A stretch of DNA of 36,347 bases from an uncultured Rhodospirillales bacterium (GTDB taxonomy: Bacteria > Pseudomonadota > Alphaproteobacteria > Acetobacterales > Acetobacteraceae), in NCBI GenBank assembly GCA_903835235.1, contig CAILMF010000031.1:1-36347 (forward strand). Reading direction: 5' to 3'. The translations under genes and the position numbers were made by a program. A model generated the notes under the pieces. That model saw only the letters and a list, made by a program, of their open reading frames with translations. It was not told the DNA's origin and ran no database searches. Positions within the stretch are counted from its first letter, which is position 1. Every line of letters starts with the position of its first letter. This document shows, one piece after another, positions 16,779-25,025 of the stretch.

Positions 16779-17261
16779 ATGAGGCTTTCAACCCGCGGTC
16801 GCTATGCCGTCATGGCCATGGTGGAGATGGCGGTGCGGCAGCGGGGCGGCGACCTGCCCTGCCAGCAGGAGCGGCCGGTCAGCCTGGCCGACATCGCCAG
16901 CGCCCAGCAGCTTTCCCTGGCCTACCTGGAACAGCTGTTCGGTCGCCTGCGGCGGGCCGGGCTGGTCGGCTCGGCGCGCGGGCCCGGCGGCGGCTATCGG
17001 CTGGCGCGGTCGCCCGAGCTGATCGCGGTGGCGGAGATCGTCGATGCGGTGGATGAGCCGATCCGGGCGACCAGGTGCGAGGAAGGCTCGCCCGGCTGCC
17101 TGGGCGCGGGCGGCAAGTGCGTGACGCATGACCTGTGGTCCGAGCTGGGCGAGCAGATCCGGCTGTTCCTGGCGCATGTGACCCTGGCCGATATCGTCGG
17201 CGGCAGGGTGCTGGGGCGGGCCGCCCGGCCCTTGCCCGAGGTTTCCCAGGCAGCCGAATGA
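16779..17261 (+). CDS. iscR: Rrf2-family Fe-S cluster regulator IscR
   Basis: A protein of 160 residues. It begins with the hallmark MRLSTRGRYAVMAMVEMA and has the winged helix with QLSLAYLEQLFGRLRRAGLV and RGPGGGYRLAR. The [2Fe-2S] ligands are present: C100, C107 and C114, with H117 in CVTHDLW. Each spacer has six residues, one more than in E. coli IscR. The ATG at 16779 is chosen over an upstream in-frame start at 16749 because it matches the family. It heads the sulfur operon, and its TGA overlaps the next ATG (ATGA). It probably represses this operon when cluster-loaded. Confidence 0.93.
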   Translation: MRLSTRGRYAVMAMVEMAVRQRGGDLPCQQERPVSLADIASAQQLSLAYLEQLFGRLRRAGLVGSARGPGGGYRLARSPELIAVAEIVDAVDEPIRATRCEEGSPGCLGAGGKCVTHDLWSELGEQIRLFLAHVTLADIVGGRVLGRAARPLPEVSQAAE

Positions 17262-18340
17262 GCACGCCGCTGTACCTGGACGCCAACGCCACCGAGCCGC
17301 TGCGCCCGGCGGCGCGGGCGGCGGTGCTGGCGGCGATGGAACTGGGCGGCAACCCTTCCAGCGTGCATGCCGCCGGCCGCGCGGCGCGGCGGCTGCTGGA
17401 GGAAGCGCGCGAGGCGGTGGCGGCGCGATTCGGCGCCCGGCCGCAGGACGTGGTCTTCACCGGCGGCGGCACCGAGGCGAATGCGCTGGCGCTGCGTGGC
17501 CTGGCCGCGGGGCGGCGGGTGCTGGTGGGCGCCACCGAGCACCCCGCGGTACTGGCGGCGGCACCGGATGCCGCGGTGCTGCCGGTGCTGGCCGACGGCA
17601 CGCTGGACCTGGACGCGCTGGAAGCCGCGCTGGCCGAGGGTGGCCCGGCGCTGGTGGCGCTGATGGCGGCCAACAACGAGACCGGGGTGCTGCACCCGCT
17701 GGCGGCCGCGGCCGAACTGTGCCGCCGGCACGGTGCGCTGCTGCATGTGGATGCGGTGCAGGCGGCCGGGCGGGTGGCGGTGCCGGCCGTTTGGGATTCG
17801 CTGGCGTTGTCCGGCCACAAGCTGGGCGGGCCGCCCGGCGCCGGGGCGCTGCTGCTGCGGGCTGGCGTGGAGGTGGCGCCGCTGATCGCCGGCGGCGGGC
17901 AGGAACGCGGCCGGCGCGGCGGCACTGAGCCGCTGCCGGCCATCGCCGGCATGGCGGCGGCGCTGGCCGAGGCGACGCCGGAAGCCGCGAGCCGGCTGGC
18001 GGCGCTGCGGCATGCGATCGAGGCCGGTGCAGCGGGTGCCGTGGTGGCCGGGGCCGCGGCGGCGCGGCTGCCGAACACCACCTGCCTGGTGCTGCCGGGC
18101 GTGGCGGCCGAGACCCAGGTGATCGCGTTGGATATCGCGGGTTTCAGGGTTTCCGCAGGCGCCGCCTGTTCCTCCGGCAAGGTGGCGCGCAGCCCGGTGC
18201 TGCAGGCCATGGGGTTCGGCGAGGATGCCGGCTGCGGCATCCGGGTTTCATTGCCCTGGAATGCACCTGCCGATGCGGCGGAGCGTTTCCTGGCGGCCTG
18301 GGCTGCCATGCGGGATCGGCTCTCGCGCCGGGCGGCCTGA
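17258..18340 (+). CDS. Class I cysteine desulfurase (NifS/IscS-like, first copy)
   Basis: A protein of 360 residues that is PLP-dependent and removes sulfur from cysteine to form a protein persulfide. Active features are the PLP lysine K188 in SGHKLGGPPGAG, the cofactor-stacking histidine in ATEHPAV, and the catalytic C304 in SAGAACSSGK. It starts at the ATG overlapping the iscR stop (17258); the longer open frame to 17135 is a shadow inside iscR. It is shorter and more alanine-rich than the second desulfurase and shares only the family core with it, so the two are not a recent duplication. Nothing essential appears to be missing. The role relative to IscS is unclear. Confidence 0.9.
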   Translation: MSTPLYLDANATEPLRPAARAAVLAAMELGGNPSSVHAAGRAARRLLEEAREAVAARFGARPQDVVFTGGGTEANALALRGLAAGRRVLVGATEHPAVLAAAPDAAVLPVLADGTLDLDALEAALAEGGPALVALMAANNETGVLHPLAAAAELCRRHGALLHVDAVQAAGRVAVPAVWDSLALSGHKLGGPPGAGALLLRAGVEVAPLIAGGGQERGRRGGTEPLPAIAGMAAALAEATPEAASRLAALRHAIEAGAAGAVVAGAAAARLPNTTCLVLPGVAAETQVIALDIAGFRVSAGAACSSGKVARSPVLQAMGFGEDAGCGIRVSLPWNAPADAAERFLAAWAAMRDRLSRRAA

Positions 18341-18358
18341 GGCCCCATCTTCGCGGGA

Positions 18359-19522
18359 ATGCGACCGAACCGACCGATCTATCTGGACAACCATGCGACC
18401 ACGCCGGTGGACCCGCGCGTGCTGGCGGCCATGCGGCCCTGGTGGGAGGAGAACTTCGCCAACCCGCACAGCGTCGAGCACGCCATGGGGCGCGAGGCCG
18501 AGGCCGCGGTGGAGACGGCGCGCGGCCATGTGGCCGAGCTGATCGGGGCGAGCGCCTCCGAGATCATCCTGACCTCCGGCGCCACCGAGGCGAACAACAT
18601 CGCCATCAAGGGCGCCGCGCGGTTCCTGGGCGCGGGGGAGCGGCGGCGGGTCATTACCCTGGCCACCGAGCATAAATGCGTGCTGGAAAGCGTCCGCGAC
18701 CTGGCGGCCGAGGGGTTCGAGCCGGTGGTGCTGCCGGTGCGGCCGGACGGGCTGCTGGACCTGGAGGTGCTGCGCCAGGCGCTGGCCACGCCGACGCTGC
18801 TGGTTTCCGTGATGGCGGTGAACAACGAGATCGGCGTCGTGCAGGACCTGGCCGGGATCGGCGCGCTGGTGAAGGCGGCGGGCGCGCTGTTCCATACGGA
18901 TGCGGCGCAGGGCTGCGGGCGCGTGCCGCTGGATGTCGAGGAACTGCGGGTCGATCTGCTCAGCATCAGCGGCCACAAGATCTACGGGCCGAAGGGGATT
19001 GGCGCGCTTTACGTGCGGCGGCGTCCCAGGGTGCGGTTGCAGCCGCTGTTCTCGGGCGGCGGGCAGGAGCGGGGGCTGCGCAGCGGCACGCTGGCCACGC
19101 CGCTGATCGTGGGCTTCGGCGAGGCGGCGCGGATCGCGGCGATTGAGGGAATGTTGGACGCCGGGCGGATCGCCGGGCAGCGGGAGGTTTTTCTCACGCG
19201 CCTCAGGGCCGAGGTACCGGGTATCAGGGTGAATGCCAGCCAGGAGCACCGCGTGGCCGGCAATACCAACCTGACGTTCCCTGGCGGGGTGGATGCCCAG
19301 GCGCTGATGGCGGCGGCGCCGGAGGTCTGCGTCTCCACCGGCTCGGCCTGTTCTTCCGCGGCGGTAGAGCCTTCCTATGTGCTGGCGGCGATTGGGCTGC
19401 CGGAGGCGGAGGCGCGATCCACCTTGCGTGTGGGGATTGGGCGCTTTACCTCCCCGGCCGAAGCCGAACAGGGGGCCGCCTTGCTGGCGGCCGCCTGGCG
19501 TGGACTTGTGGAACAGGATTGA
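18359..19522 (+). CDS. iscS: Cysteine desulfurase IscS
   Basis: A protein of 387 residues. It has IYLDNHATTPVDPRVL at the N-terminus, ATEHKCVL, K207 in SISGHKIYGPKG, RSGTLATPLIVGFGEA, and the flexible catalytic loop with C331 in VSTGSACSSAAVEPSYVL. This is the IscS-like form that hands sulfur to scaffold proteins and thiolation enzymes. It starts 18 bases after the first desulfurase, and the ferredoxin starts 3 bases after its stop. With mnmA downstream, it is the likely sulfur donor for tRNA thiolation, as well as for Fe-S assembly. No IscU or SufBCD gene is in this operon. Confidence 0.93.
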   Translation: MRPNRPIYLDNHATTPVDPRVLAAMRPWWEENFANPHSVEHAMGREAEAAVETARGHVAELIGASASEIILTSGATEANNIAIKGAARFLGAGERRRVITLATEHKCVLESVRDLAAEGFEPVVLPVRPDGLLDLEVLRQALATPTLLVSVMAVNNEIGVVQDLAGIGALVKAAGALFHTDAAQGCGRVPLDVEELRVDLLSISGHKIYGPKGIGALYVRRRPRVRLQPLFSGGGQERGLRSGTLATPLIVGFGEAARIAAIEGMLDAGRIAGQREVFLTRLRAEVPGIRVNASQEHRVAGNTNLTFPGGVDAQALMAAAPEVCVSTGSACSSAAVEPSYVLAAIGLPEAEARSTLRVGIGRFTSPAEAEQGAALLAAAWRGLVEQD

Positions 19523-19525
19523 GCG

Positions 19526-19855
19526 ATGCCCAGCATGACCTTCATCGAGCGTGACGGTAACCGGAAGACGGTGGACGCGCCGCTCGGCCTTTCGGTGCTG
19601 GAGATTGCGCACAAGCACGGCGTTGATATCGAGGGCGCCTGCGAGGGCTCGCTGGCGTGCTCCACCTGCCATGTGATCGTGGATGGCAGCTGGTTTGAGC
19701 AGCTGGCGGCGCCGACCGAGGATGAGGAGGACATGCTGGACCTGGCCTTCGACCTGCAGGAGACGTCGCGCCTGGGCTGCCAGCTGATCATGACCGCGGC
19801 GCTGGATGGGCTGGTGGTGAAGCTGCCGGCCGGCAGCCGGAATGCCGGGTCGTGA
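19526..19855 (+). CDS. fdx: [2Fe-2S] ferredoxin, ISC type
   Basis: A protein of 109 residues, cytoplasmic electron carrier of the adrenodoxin/Fdx type. The cluster ligands are C39, C45 and C48 ([10 protein letters not shown]) with C85 (LGCQLIM). Acidic residues around [10 protein letters not shown] are typical of the partner-binding face. ISC ferredoxins supply electrons for cluster assembly on the scaffold. It is coupled to its neighbours: 3 bases after iscS, and its TGA overlaps the GTG of the next gene (GTGA). Confidence 0.94.
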   Translation: MPSMTFIERDGNRKTVDAPLGLSVLEIAHKHGVDIEGACEGSLACSTCHVIVDGSWFEQLAAPTEDEEDMLDLAFDLQETSRLGCQLIMTAALDGLVVKLPAGSRNAGS

Positions 19856-20550
19856 GCGAACGCTGGGAGACCGATTTCGGCGCCGAGGGCGGGCTGTTCC
19901 GCACGCTGCGGGCGGCCTGCGCGCAGGATTGGGCCGACTATACCTGGCATGAGTTTTGCCGCCGGCTCAGCGATGGCTCGCTGCCGCAGGAGGCGTTCCG
20001 GCGCTACCTGATCCAGGACTACCTGTTCCTGATCCACTTCGCCCGGGCCAAGGCCCTGGCGGTGTTCAAGGCCGAGAGCATCCAGGCGATGGTGGACAAG
20101 ACCAACGCGATTTCCGCGATCCTGGCCGAGACCAGCATGCACCTGAAGTATTGCGAGGGCTGGGGGCTGAGCCAGGCCAAGGTGCTGGGCACGCCGGAGA
20201 GCGCGGAGACGGTCAGCTATACGCGCTACGTGATCGACCGCGGCTTGGCCGGCGACATCCTGGACCTGGAGGTGGCGCTGGTGCCGTGCAGCGTGGGCTA
20301 TGCCGAGGTGGCGCTGCGCGTGCTGGCGGACCCGAACCGCATGGTGGAGGGCAACCCCTACCAGAGCTGGATCGATACCTACGGCGCCGAGGGCTACCAA
20401 AAGCTGGCGCGGGCGGCGGCGCAGCGGATCGACGCGCTGGGCGTCAGCCATGGCGGCGAGGCGCGGTTTGCCATGCTGAGCGCCACCTTCAGCGAGGCGG
20501 CGCGGCTGGAGCAGCGCTTCTGGCAGCAGGGGCTGGACGCGGCGCGATGA
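19852..20550 (+). CDS. tenA: TenA/PqqC-like family protein (thiaminase II type)
   Basis: A protein of 232 residues, all-helical, TenA family. It has [15 protein letters not shown], the probable catalytic C146 in [10 protein letters not shown] and E220 in LEQRFWQQ. TenA hydrolyses aminopyrimidine breakdown products of thiamin for salvage. The GTG start overlaps the ferredoxin stop, so co-translation is likely. No other thiamin gene is near. Placement between a ferredoxin and mnmA suggests either thiamin salvage tied to sulfur supply (thiazole synthesis also needs a desulfurase) or a different role. That link is inference. Confidence 0.85.
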   Translation: MSERWETDFGAEGGLFRTLRAACAQDWADYTWHEFCRRLSDGSLPQEAFRRYLIQDYLFLIHFARAKALAVFKAESIQAMVDKTNAISAILAETSMHLKYCEGWGLSQAKVLGTPESAETVSYTRYVIDRGLAGDILDLEVALVPCSVGYAEVALRVLADPNRMVEGNPYQSWIDTYGAEGYQKLARAAAQRIDALGVSHGGEARFAMLSATFSEAARLEQRFWQQGLDAAR

Positions 20551-20598
20551 GCCGCAACCTCGCCTGTGGTCGCGCAGCCCCGCAGGCCGCCCGGCCGC

Positions 20599-20621
20599 GC
20601 GTTGCGGCAATGCCGCGACGC
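20599..20621 (+). terminator. Hairpin between tenA and mnmA
   Basis: A 10-base stem (GCGTTGCGGC / GCCGCGACGC, one G-T pair) with a 3-base loop lies in the 118-base gap. There is no T-run. It may attenuate read-through from the iscR operon into mnmA. Confidence 0.35.
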
Positions 20622-20668
20622 CAGGCGGGCAGCGTGGGTCGGCCAGCGGTGCGGGAGAGGCTCGGAGC

Positions 20669-21775
20669 GTGAATCGCATGCGCATCCTGGTTGCCATGTC
20701 CGGCGGCGTGGACAGTTCCGTGGTGGCGGGGCTGCTGGCCGAGCAGGGCCATGAGGTGATCGGCGCCACGCTGCAACTGTATGACCACGGCGCCGCCATT
20801 CAGAAGAAGGGCGCCTGCTGCGCCGGGCAGGACATCATGGATGCGCGCCGCGTGGCCGATAGGCTGGGCATTGCGCACTACGTGCTGGACCGCGAGCAGC
20901 GGTTTCGGGATGCGGTGATCAACGACTTCGCCAGCCAATACGCCGCCGGCGAGACGCCGGTGCCCTGCGTGCGCTGCAACCAGACCGTGAAGTTCCACGA
21001 CCTGGTGGAACTGGCGCGCGACCTGGGCTGCGAGGCCATGGCCACCGGGCACTACGTGCAGCGGGTGGAGGGCGCAGAGGGGCCGGAGCTGCATCGGGCG
21101 GCGGACCCTCAGCGGGACCAGAGCTGGTTCCTGTTTGCCACCACGCGGGCGCAGCTGGCGTTCAGCCGGTTCCCGCTGGGCGGCTACCCGGACAAGGCGG
21201 CGGTGCGCGCCCAGGCTCAGCGGCTGGGCCTGGCGGTGGCGGAAAAGCCGGACAGCCAGGACATCTGCTTCGTGCCCGAGGGGCAGTACCACCAGGTGGT
21301 GGCCAAGCTGCGGCCGGAAGCGGCGGAGCCGGGCGACATCGTCGACGCCGAGGGCCGCGTGCTGGGGCAGCACCAGGGCATCGGGCGCTACACCATCGGC
21401 CAGGGGCGCGGGCTGGGGCTGGCGCTGCGGGAAGGCGAGGCGCCGCTGTACGTGGCCGCGCTGGACGCGCCGCGCCGCCGGGTTGTGGTGGCGCATAAGC
21501 AGTCGCTGCCGCAGGCCGAGGTTGTCGCCGGCGAGGTGAACTGGCTGTGGACGCCGCCCACCGGGCCGTTCGCCTGCGAGGTGAAGCTGCGGGCGCGCGA
21601 GCAGCCGCAGCCCTGCCAGGCCGAATGGGACGCCGTGGCCGGGCTGCTGCGGGTGCGGCCGGCGGTGCCGGCGATTGCCGCGCCGGGCCAGGGCTGCGTG
21701 CTCTATGCCGGTAATCGCGTGTTGGGCGGCGGCTTTATCCGGCGGGCGGTTGACTTGGGCGTCGCCGCGGCTTAA
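20669..21775 (+). CDS. mnmA: tRNA 2-thiouridine(34) synthase MnmA
   Basis: A protein of 368 residues. It adenylates and thiolates U34 of tRNA-Lys, tRNA-Glu and tRNA-Gln. It has the PP-loop MSGGVDSSVVAG, the nucleophile C103 in CVRCNQTVKFHD, C200 in DSQDICFVPEG (disulfide/persulfide partner) and the C-terminal beta-barrel region. The GTG at 20669 has GAGAGG 9 bases upstream. An ATG three codons later (20678), with GGAG 10 bases before it, is equally possible. It follows tenA by 118 bases with a hairpin between. Sulfur probably comes from IscS of the same cluster. Confidence 0.95.
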   Translation: MNRMRILVAMSGGVDSSVVAGLLAEQGHEVIGATLQLYDHGAAIQKKGACCAGQDIMDARRVADRLGIAHYVLDREQRFRDAVINDFASQYAAGETPVPCVRCNQTVKFHDLVELARDLGCEAMATGHYVQRVEGAEGPELHRAADPQRDQSWFLFATTRAQLAFSRFPLGGYPDKAAVRAQAQRLGLAVAEKPDSQDICFVPEGQYHQVVAKLRPEAAEPGDIVDAEGRVLGQHQGIGRYTIGQGRGLGLALREGEAPLYVAALDAPRRRVVVAHKQSLPQAEVVAGEVNWLWTPPTGPFACEVKLRAREQPQPCQAEWDAVAGLLRVRPAVPAIAAPGQGCVLYAGNRVLGGGFIRRAVDLGVAAA

Positions 21776-21807
21776 TCCCGCGCCCTCTCGGGTACGCCCA
21801 ATGGTAT

Positions 21808-21884
21808 GGCGGTGTAGCTCAGCTGGTTAGAGCACGGCACTCATAATGCCGGGGTCGGCGGTTCAAGTCCGCCCGCCGCTACCA
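21808..21884 (+). tRNA. tRNA-Met (CAU), elongator type
   Basis: A 77-base cloverleaf with encoded CCA. It has a D-arm (GTAGCTCAGCTGGTTAGAGC), an anticodon stem GGCA/TGCC around CTCATAA (anticodon CAT), a T-arm GGCGG-TTCAAGT-CCGCC and a seven-pair acceptor with G-U at the first pair. The variable loop and anticodon-stem style fit elongator Met rather than the initiator (which has C1-A72 and GGG/CCC). A tRNA-Ile2 with lysidine is less likely but cannot be excluded by eye. It starts 33 bases after mnmA. Confidence 0.95.
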
Positions 21885-21891
21885 TACCCCC

Positions 21892-22635
21892 TCACACCGC
21901 CATCAGCCCGCCATCCACCGGCAGGATATGCCCGGTCACCGCCGCGGCCTCCGGCCCGGCCAGGTAACGGATCGCCGCGGCAATGTCCTCGGCGGTGGGG
22001 AAGCGGCCCTGCGGCAGGCGGTTCAGCATCATCTCCAGCCGCGCCGGCTCGGCCGAAAGCGAGGCGTGGCGCGACGGGGTCAGCACCGTGGCCGGCGCCA
22101 CCGCGTTCACCCGAATGCCCTGGCGCGCCCATTCCACCGCCAGCATGCGGGTCATCTGGATGATCCCGCCCTTGGCGATGCCGTAGACGCTCTGCATCGG
22201 CAGGCCGGTCAGGCCATGGGTGGAGGCGGTGCTGACGATGCTGCCGGGCTTGCCGTTGGCGATGCACCAGCGGCCATAGGCGGTGGACATGAAGTAGTGG
22301 CCCTTCAGGTTCACGCTCATCAGCCCGTCCCACTCGGCCCAGGTCACTTCCGTGGCCAGGCGGCGCAGCGTGGTGGCGGCGTTGTTCACCAGCACATCCA
22401 TGGCGCCGAAGGCCGCGGCAACGCTGGCGACGCAGGCGGCGATGCTGGCCTCCTCGCGCAGGTCCAGCTCCACCGCCAGCATGCGGCGGCCGGCGGCGTC
22501 CGGGTGGCTGGCAACCTCCGCCACCGAGACGCCGGGCAGGTCGCACAGCGCCACATCGTAGCCATGGCGGGCCAGGTCCAGCGCGGTGGCGCGGCCAATG
22601 CCGGTGGAAGCGCCGGTGACGATGGCGACGGGCAT
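21892..22635 (-). CDS. SDR family NAD(P)-dependent oxidoreductase
   Basis: A protein of 247 residues, classical short-chain dehydrogenase/reductase. It has the cofactor motif TGASTGIG (7-14), NNAA in the middle, catalytic Y151-x3-K155 (YGIAK) with the serine in STASTHG, and a C-terminal GHILPVDGG. An aspartate at the end of the second strand (D32) favours NAD over NADP. The substrate is unknown. GAGGA precedes the start. Its 3' end lies only 7 bases from the tRNA-Met 3' end, and the two are convergent. Confidence 0.92.
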   Translation of the reverse strand: MPVAIVTGASTGIGRATALDLARHGYDVALCDLPGVSVAEVASHPDAAGRRMLAVELDLREEASIAACVASVAAAFGAMDVLVNNAATTLRRLATEVTWAEWDGLMSVNLKGHYFMSTAYGRWCIANGKPGSIVSTASTHGLTGLPMQSVYGIAKGGIIQMTRMLAVEWARQGIRVNAVAPATVLTPSRHASLSAEPARLEMMLNRLPQGRFPTAEDIAAAIRYLAGPEAAAVTGHILPVDGGLMAV

Positions 22636-22664
22636 GCGGAATCCTCGGGGCTGGGTGGGGCGCG

Positions 22665-22693
22665 ACTGTTTTCCCCAGCACAGGGGGTGTCAA
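22665..22693 (-). promoter_or_regulatory. Candidate promoter of the SDR gene
   Basis: On the minus strand a perfect TTGACA (22693-22688) is followed after 17 bases by AACAGT (22670-22665), a weak -10. Transcription would start ~25 bases before the ATG. Confidence 0.4.
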
Positions 22694-22756
22694 GCGGCGC
22701 TGGCGGGCGTGGCGCCGCAACGGCTATCGTTGCGGGCGGCCAAAGGGGGCGGGACC

Positions 22757-24931
22757 ATGCGCGGATGTCTGATGCTGCTGGGGTGGCTGCTGCTGGCGCT
22801 GCCGGCCTGGGCGGAGAAGCGGGTGGCCTTGGTCATCGGCGCCTCGGCCTACCAGCATGCGCCGCCGCTGCCCAACCCGGTGAACGACGCGGTGGATGTC
22901 GCCAGCGCCTTGGCGACAACCGGCTTCACCGTGGTGGAGGCCTACGACCCCGACTTCGCGGGCATGCAGCGCGCGGTGCGGGATTTCGGCCGGGCGCTGG
23001 AAGGCGCCGACGTGGCCGTGGTGTTCTATGCCGGGCATGGCGTGCAGGTGGATGGCCGCAACTACCTGCTGCCGGTGGATGTCGCCCTGGCCGATGACGG
23101 CGCGGTGCAGCGGGAGGCGCTGGACGTGGCGCAGCTGCTCCAGCTGCTGGGCAACGTACCGCGGGTTTCCCTGGTGTTCCTGGATGCCTGCCGCGACAAC
23201 CCGCTGGCCGCGAACCTGGCCCGGCGGGCCGGCGCGGCGCGGTCCCTGGCGGTGTCGCAGGGCCTGGCGCAGCTTGGCGCCACGGCGGCGAATACGCTGA
23301 TCGCCTATTCGACCCAGCCTGGGAATACCGCCAGCGATGGGCGCGGCCGCAACAGCCCGTTCAGCGCGGCGCTGCTGCACAATATCGGCACGCCGGGGCT
23401 GGACGTGCAGGAGATGATGCGCCGGGTGCGCGCGGCGGTGGTGAAGAACACCAATGGCGTGCAGGTGCCCTGGGACAATTCCTCGCTGACCCAGGGTTTT
23501 TCCTTTGTTGCCGCGCCGCCGGGCCGCCAGGTGCCCAGCGCCGAGGCCTGGGTGCCGCCGGCGCGGGAGCCGACGCCGCGCCAGCTGGACCTGGCACTGT
23601 GGGAGAGCGTGCGCAACGGCCAGGTGGAGGAGCTGCAGAACTACCTACGGCAATACCCGCAGGGCATCTTCGCCGAGGCGGCGCGGGCGCGGGTGGCGGC
23701 GCTGACCCGGCAGGCCGGCGCGCAGCGGGAACAGGCGCGCGACATGGCGCAGGTCATCGCGCAGGAGTTCGCCCGGCTGTCCGGCAGCGGCGCCTTGATC
23801 GCGGACCCCAAGGAGCCGCACGAGTTCTACGCCAATGCGCGGCTGTATGAGCAGCGCGGCGACTTCGGCAATGCCAGGCGTGCCTATCTGCGCTTCTTCC
23901 AGTTCGGCACCGCCTATGTGGACCCGCACTACCGCTTCCAGGCCTTCCTGCGCGTGCAGGAAGGCCGGGCCGGTGCGCGGGAGATCTATGCCGACATGCT
24001 CTCGGCCCGGCGCGGCGACGAGACGCTGCAATATGCCGCGGCGCTGCTGCAGGAGGCCGAGCCGCGCAAGGCGCAGCTGGAGGGCATCATCGGCAATCGG
24101 CCGGAATTCGCGCCGGCCTATTACGAGCTGGCGCGCAACTTCTCGGAGACCGTGCTGGGCAGCCAGACCAATGCCGACAAGGAGCGCGAGCGGACGCTGC
24201 TGGCGCGCTTTGTCGAGCTGGCGGAGCGTGGGCGCTACCTCGGCTGGTTCATCGACCAGCAGGTGGCGGCCGAGCAGCTGGAGGATGCGCGTCGGCGCCT
24301 GGCCAGCCTGAACGCGCGGGCGCCCAGCACCAACGTGGCGCTGCGCACCATGAACACCAATGCCGGCTGGGTGCTGGTGTTCATCGTCACAGAGCCGACG
24401 CAGGAGCTCTTTGTGGCGCAGCAGGGCCAGGCGCCGGTGGGCTTGGGGATCAGCGCCAACATCAACATCCAGACCGGGCGGCCGATGGCCAATACCGTGC
24501 TGAACCTGCCGCAGAACACGCCGAAGCAGGTGCTGCAGGTCAGTTACCGCGACGCCAGCGGCGCCATGCGCGGCCCCTACCCGATCAGCTTCGACCCCGA
24601 GGTGGCGCTGTACGCCGCGATGAAGGAGGCGCTGGAGGCGACCACGACGAGCTGGCTGCTGTTCCAGGACAATGATGGCCGCCGGCTGATGTACTGGTCG
24701 CAGCTGGCCAGCTACCGCTGCGGCGTGGCCGAGGTGCGCCTTGGCCTGAATGCGGCGGCGCCGGGCCAGGTGCTGGCCATGCCGCCCTGCAACCGGGCCG
24801 ACCCGGCCTCGCTGGCGGGGATCATTCCGTACCGCGAGGTACCGCGCGACACCCGCTTCGCCACCGTGCAACTGCGCTACCTGGATGGCACGCAGAGCCG
24901 GGTGGTCAGGTTCGAGGCGCCTGGACCCTGA
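22757..24931 (+). CDS. Secreted caspase-like (peptidase C14) protein
   Basis: A protein of 724 residues. The signal peptide (MRGCLMLLGWLLLALPAWA) is followed by a caspase-like domain (~20-270). It has KRVALVIGASAYQHAPPLPNPVNDA, catalytic H94 in FYAGHGVQVDGRNYLLPVD and C145 in FLDACRDNP. Metacaspase-type proteases cleave after basic residues. Residues ~285-560 are helical with repeat-like stretches (LYEQRGDFGNARRAYLRFFQFG resembles a TPR). The last ~150 residues are beta-rich and unassigned. The frame is open to 22586, but the ATG at 22757 has GGGGGCGGGA upstream and starts the signal peptide. It stands alone between divergent and convergent genes. The function is unknown; periplasmic or envelope location is inferred. 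Confidence 0.88.
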   Translation: MRGCLMLLGWLLLALPAWAEKRVALVIGASAYQHAPPLPNPVNDAVDVASALATTGFTVVEAYDPDFAGMQRAVRDFGRALEGADVAVVFYAGHGVQVDGRNYLLPVDVALADDGAVQREALDVAQLLQLLGNVPRVSLVFLDACRDNPLAANLARRAGAARSLAVSQGLAQLGATAANTLIAYSTQPGNTASDGRGRNSPFSAALLHNIGTPGLDVQEMMRRVRAAVVKNTNGVQVPWDNSSLTQGFSFVAAPPGRQVPSAEAWVPPAREPTPRQLDLALWESVRNGQVEELQNYLRQYPQGIFAEAARARVAALTRQAGAQREQARDMAQVIAQEFARLSGSGALIADPKEPHEFYANARLYEQRGDFGNARRAYLRFFQFGTAYVDPHYRFQAFLRVQEGRAGAREIYADMLSARRGDETLQYAAALLQEAEPRKAQLEGIIGNRPEFAPAYYELARNFSETVLGSQTNADKERERTLLARFVELAERGRYLGWFIDQQVAAEQLEDARRRLASLNARAPSTNVALRTMNTNAGWVLVFIVTEPTQELFVAQQGQAPVGLGISANINIQTGRPMANTVLNLPQNTPKQVLQVSYRDASGAMRGPYPISFDPEVALYAAMKEALEATTTSWLLFQDNDGRRLMYWSQLASYRCGVAEVRLGLNAAAPGQVLAMPPCNRADPASLAGIIPYREVPRDTRFATVQLRYLDGTQSRVVRFEAPGP

Positions 24932-24983
24932 CGCCCGGTATCAGGCCCGCAGTGTTGGAATGGCGGCTGCGCGCGAAAGCAGA

Positions 24984-25019
24984 CTCATGCGGGTCATCAC
25001 TCATGATGACCCGCATGAG
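24984..25019. terminator. Bidirectional terminator-type hairpin
   Basis: A perfect 15-base stem (CTCATGCGGGTCATC and its complement) with a 6-base loop lies between the stops of the convergent caspase-like (24931) and flavin reductase (25026) genes. There is no T-run, but it is the longest perfect stem in the window and well placed to end both transcripts. Confidence 0.7.
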
Positions 25020-25025
25020 GCTGGG

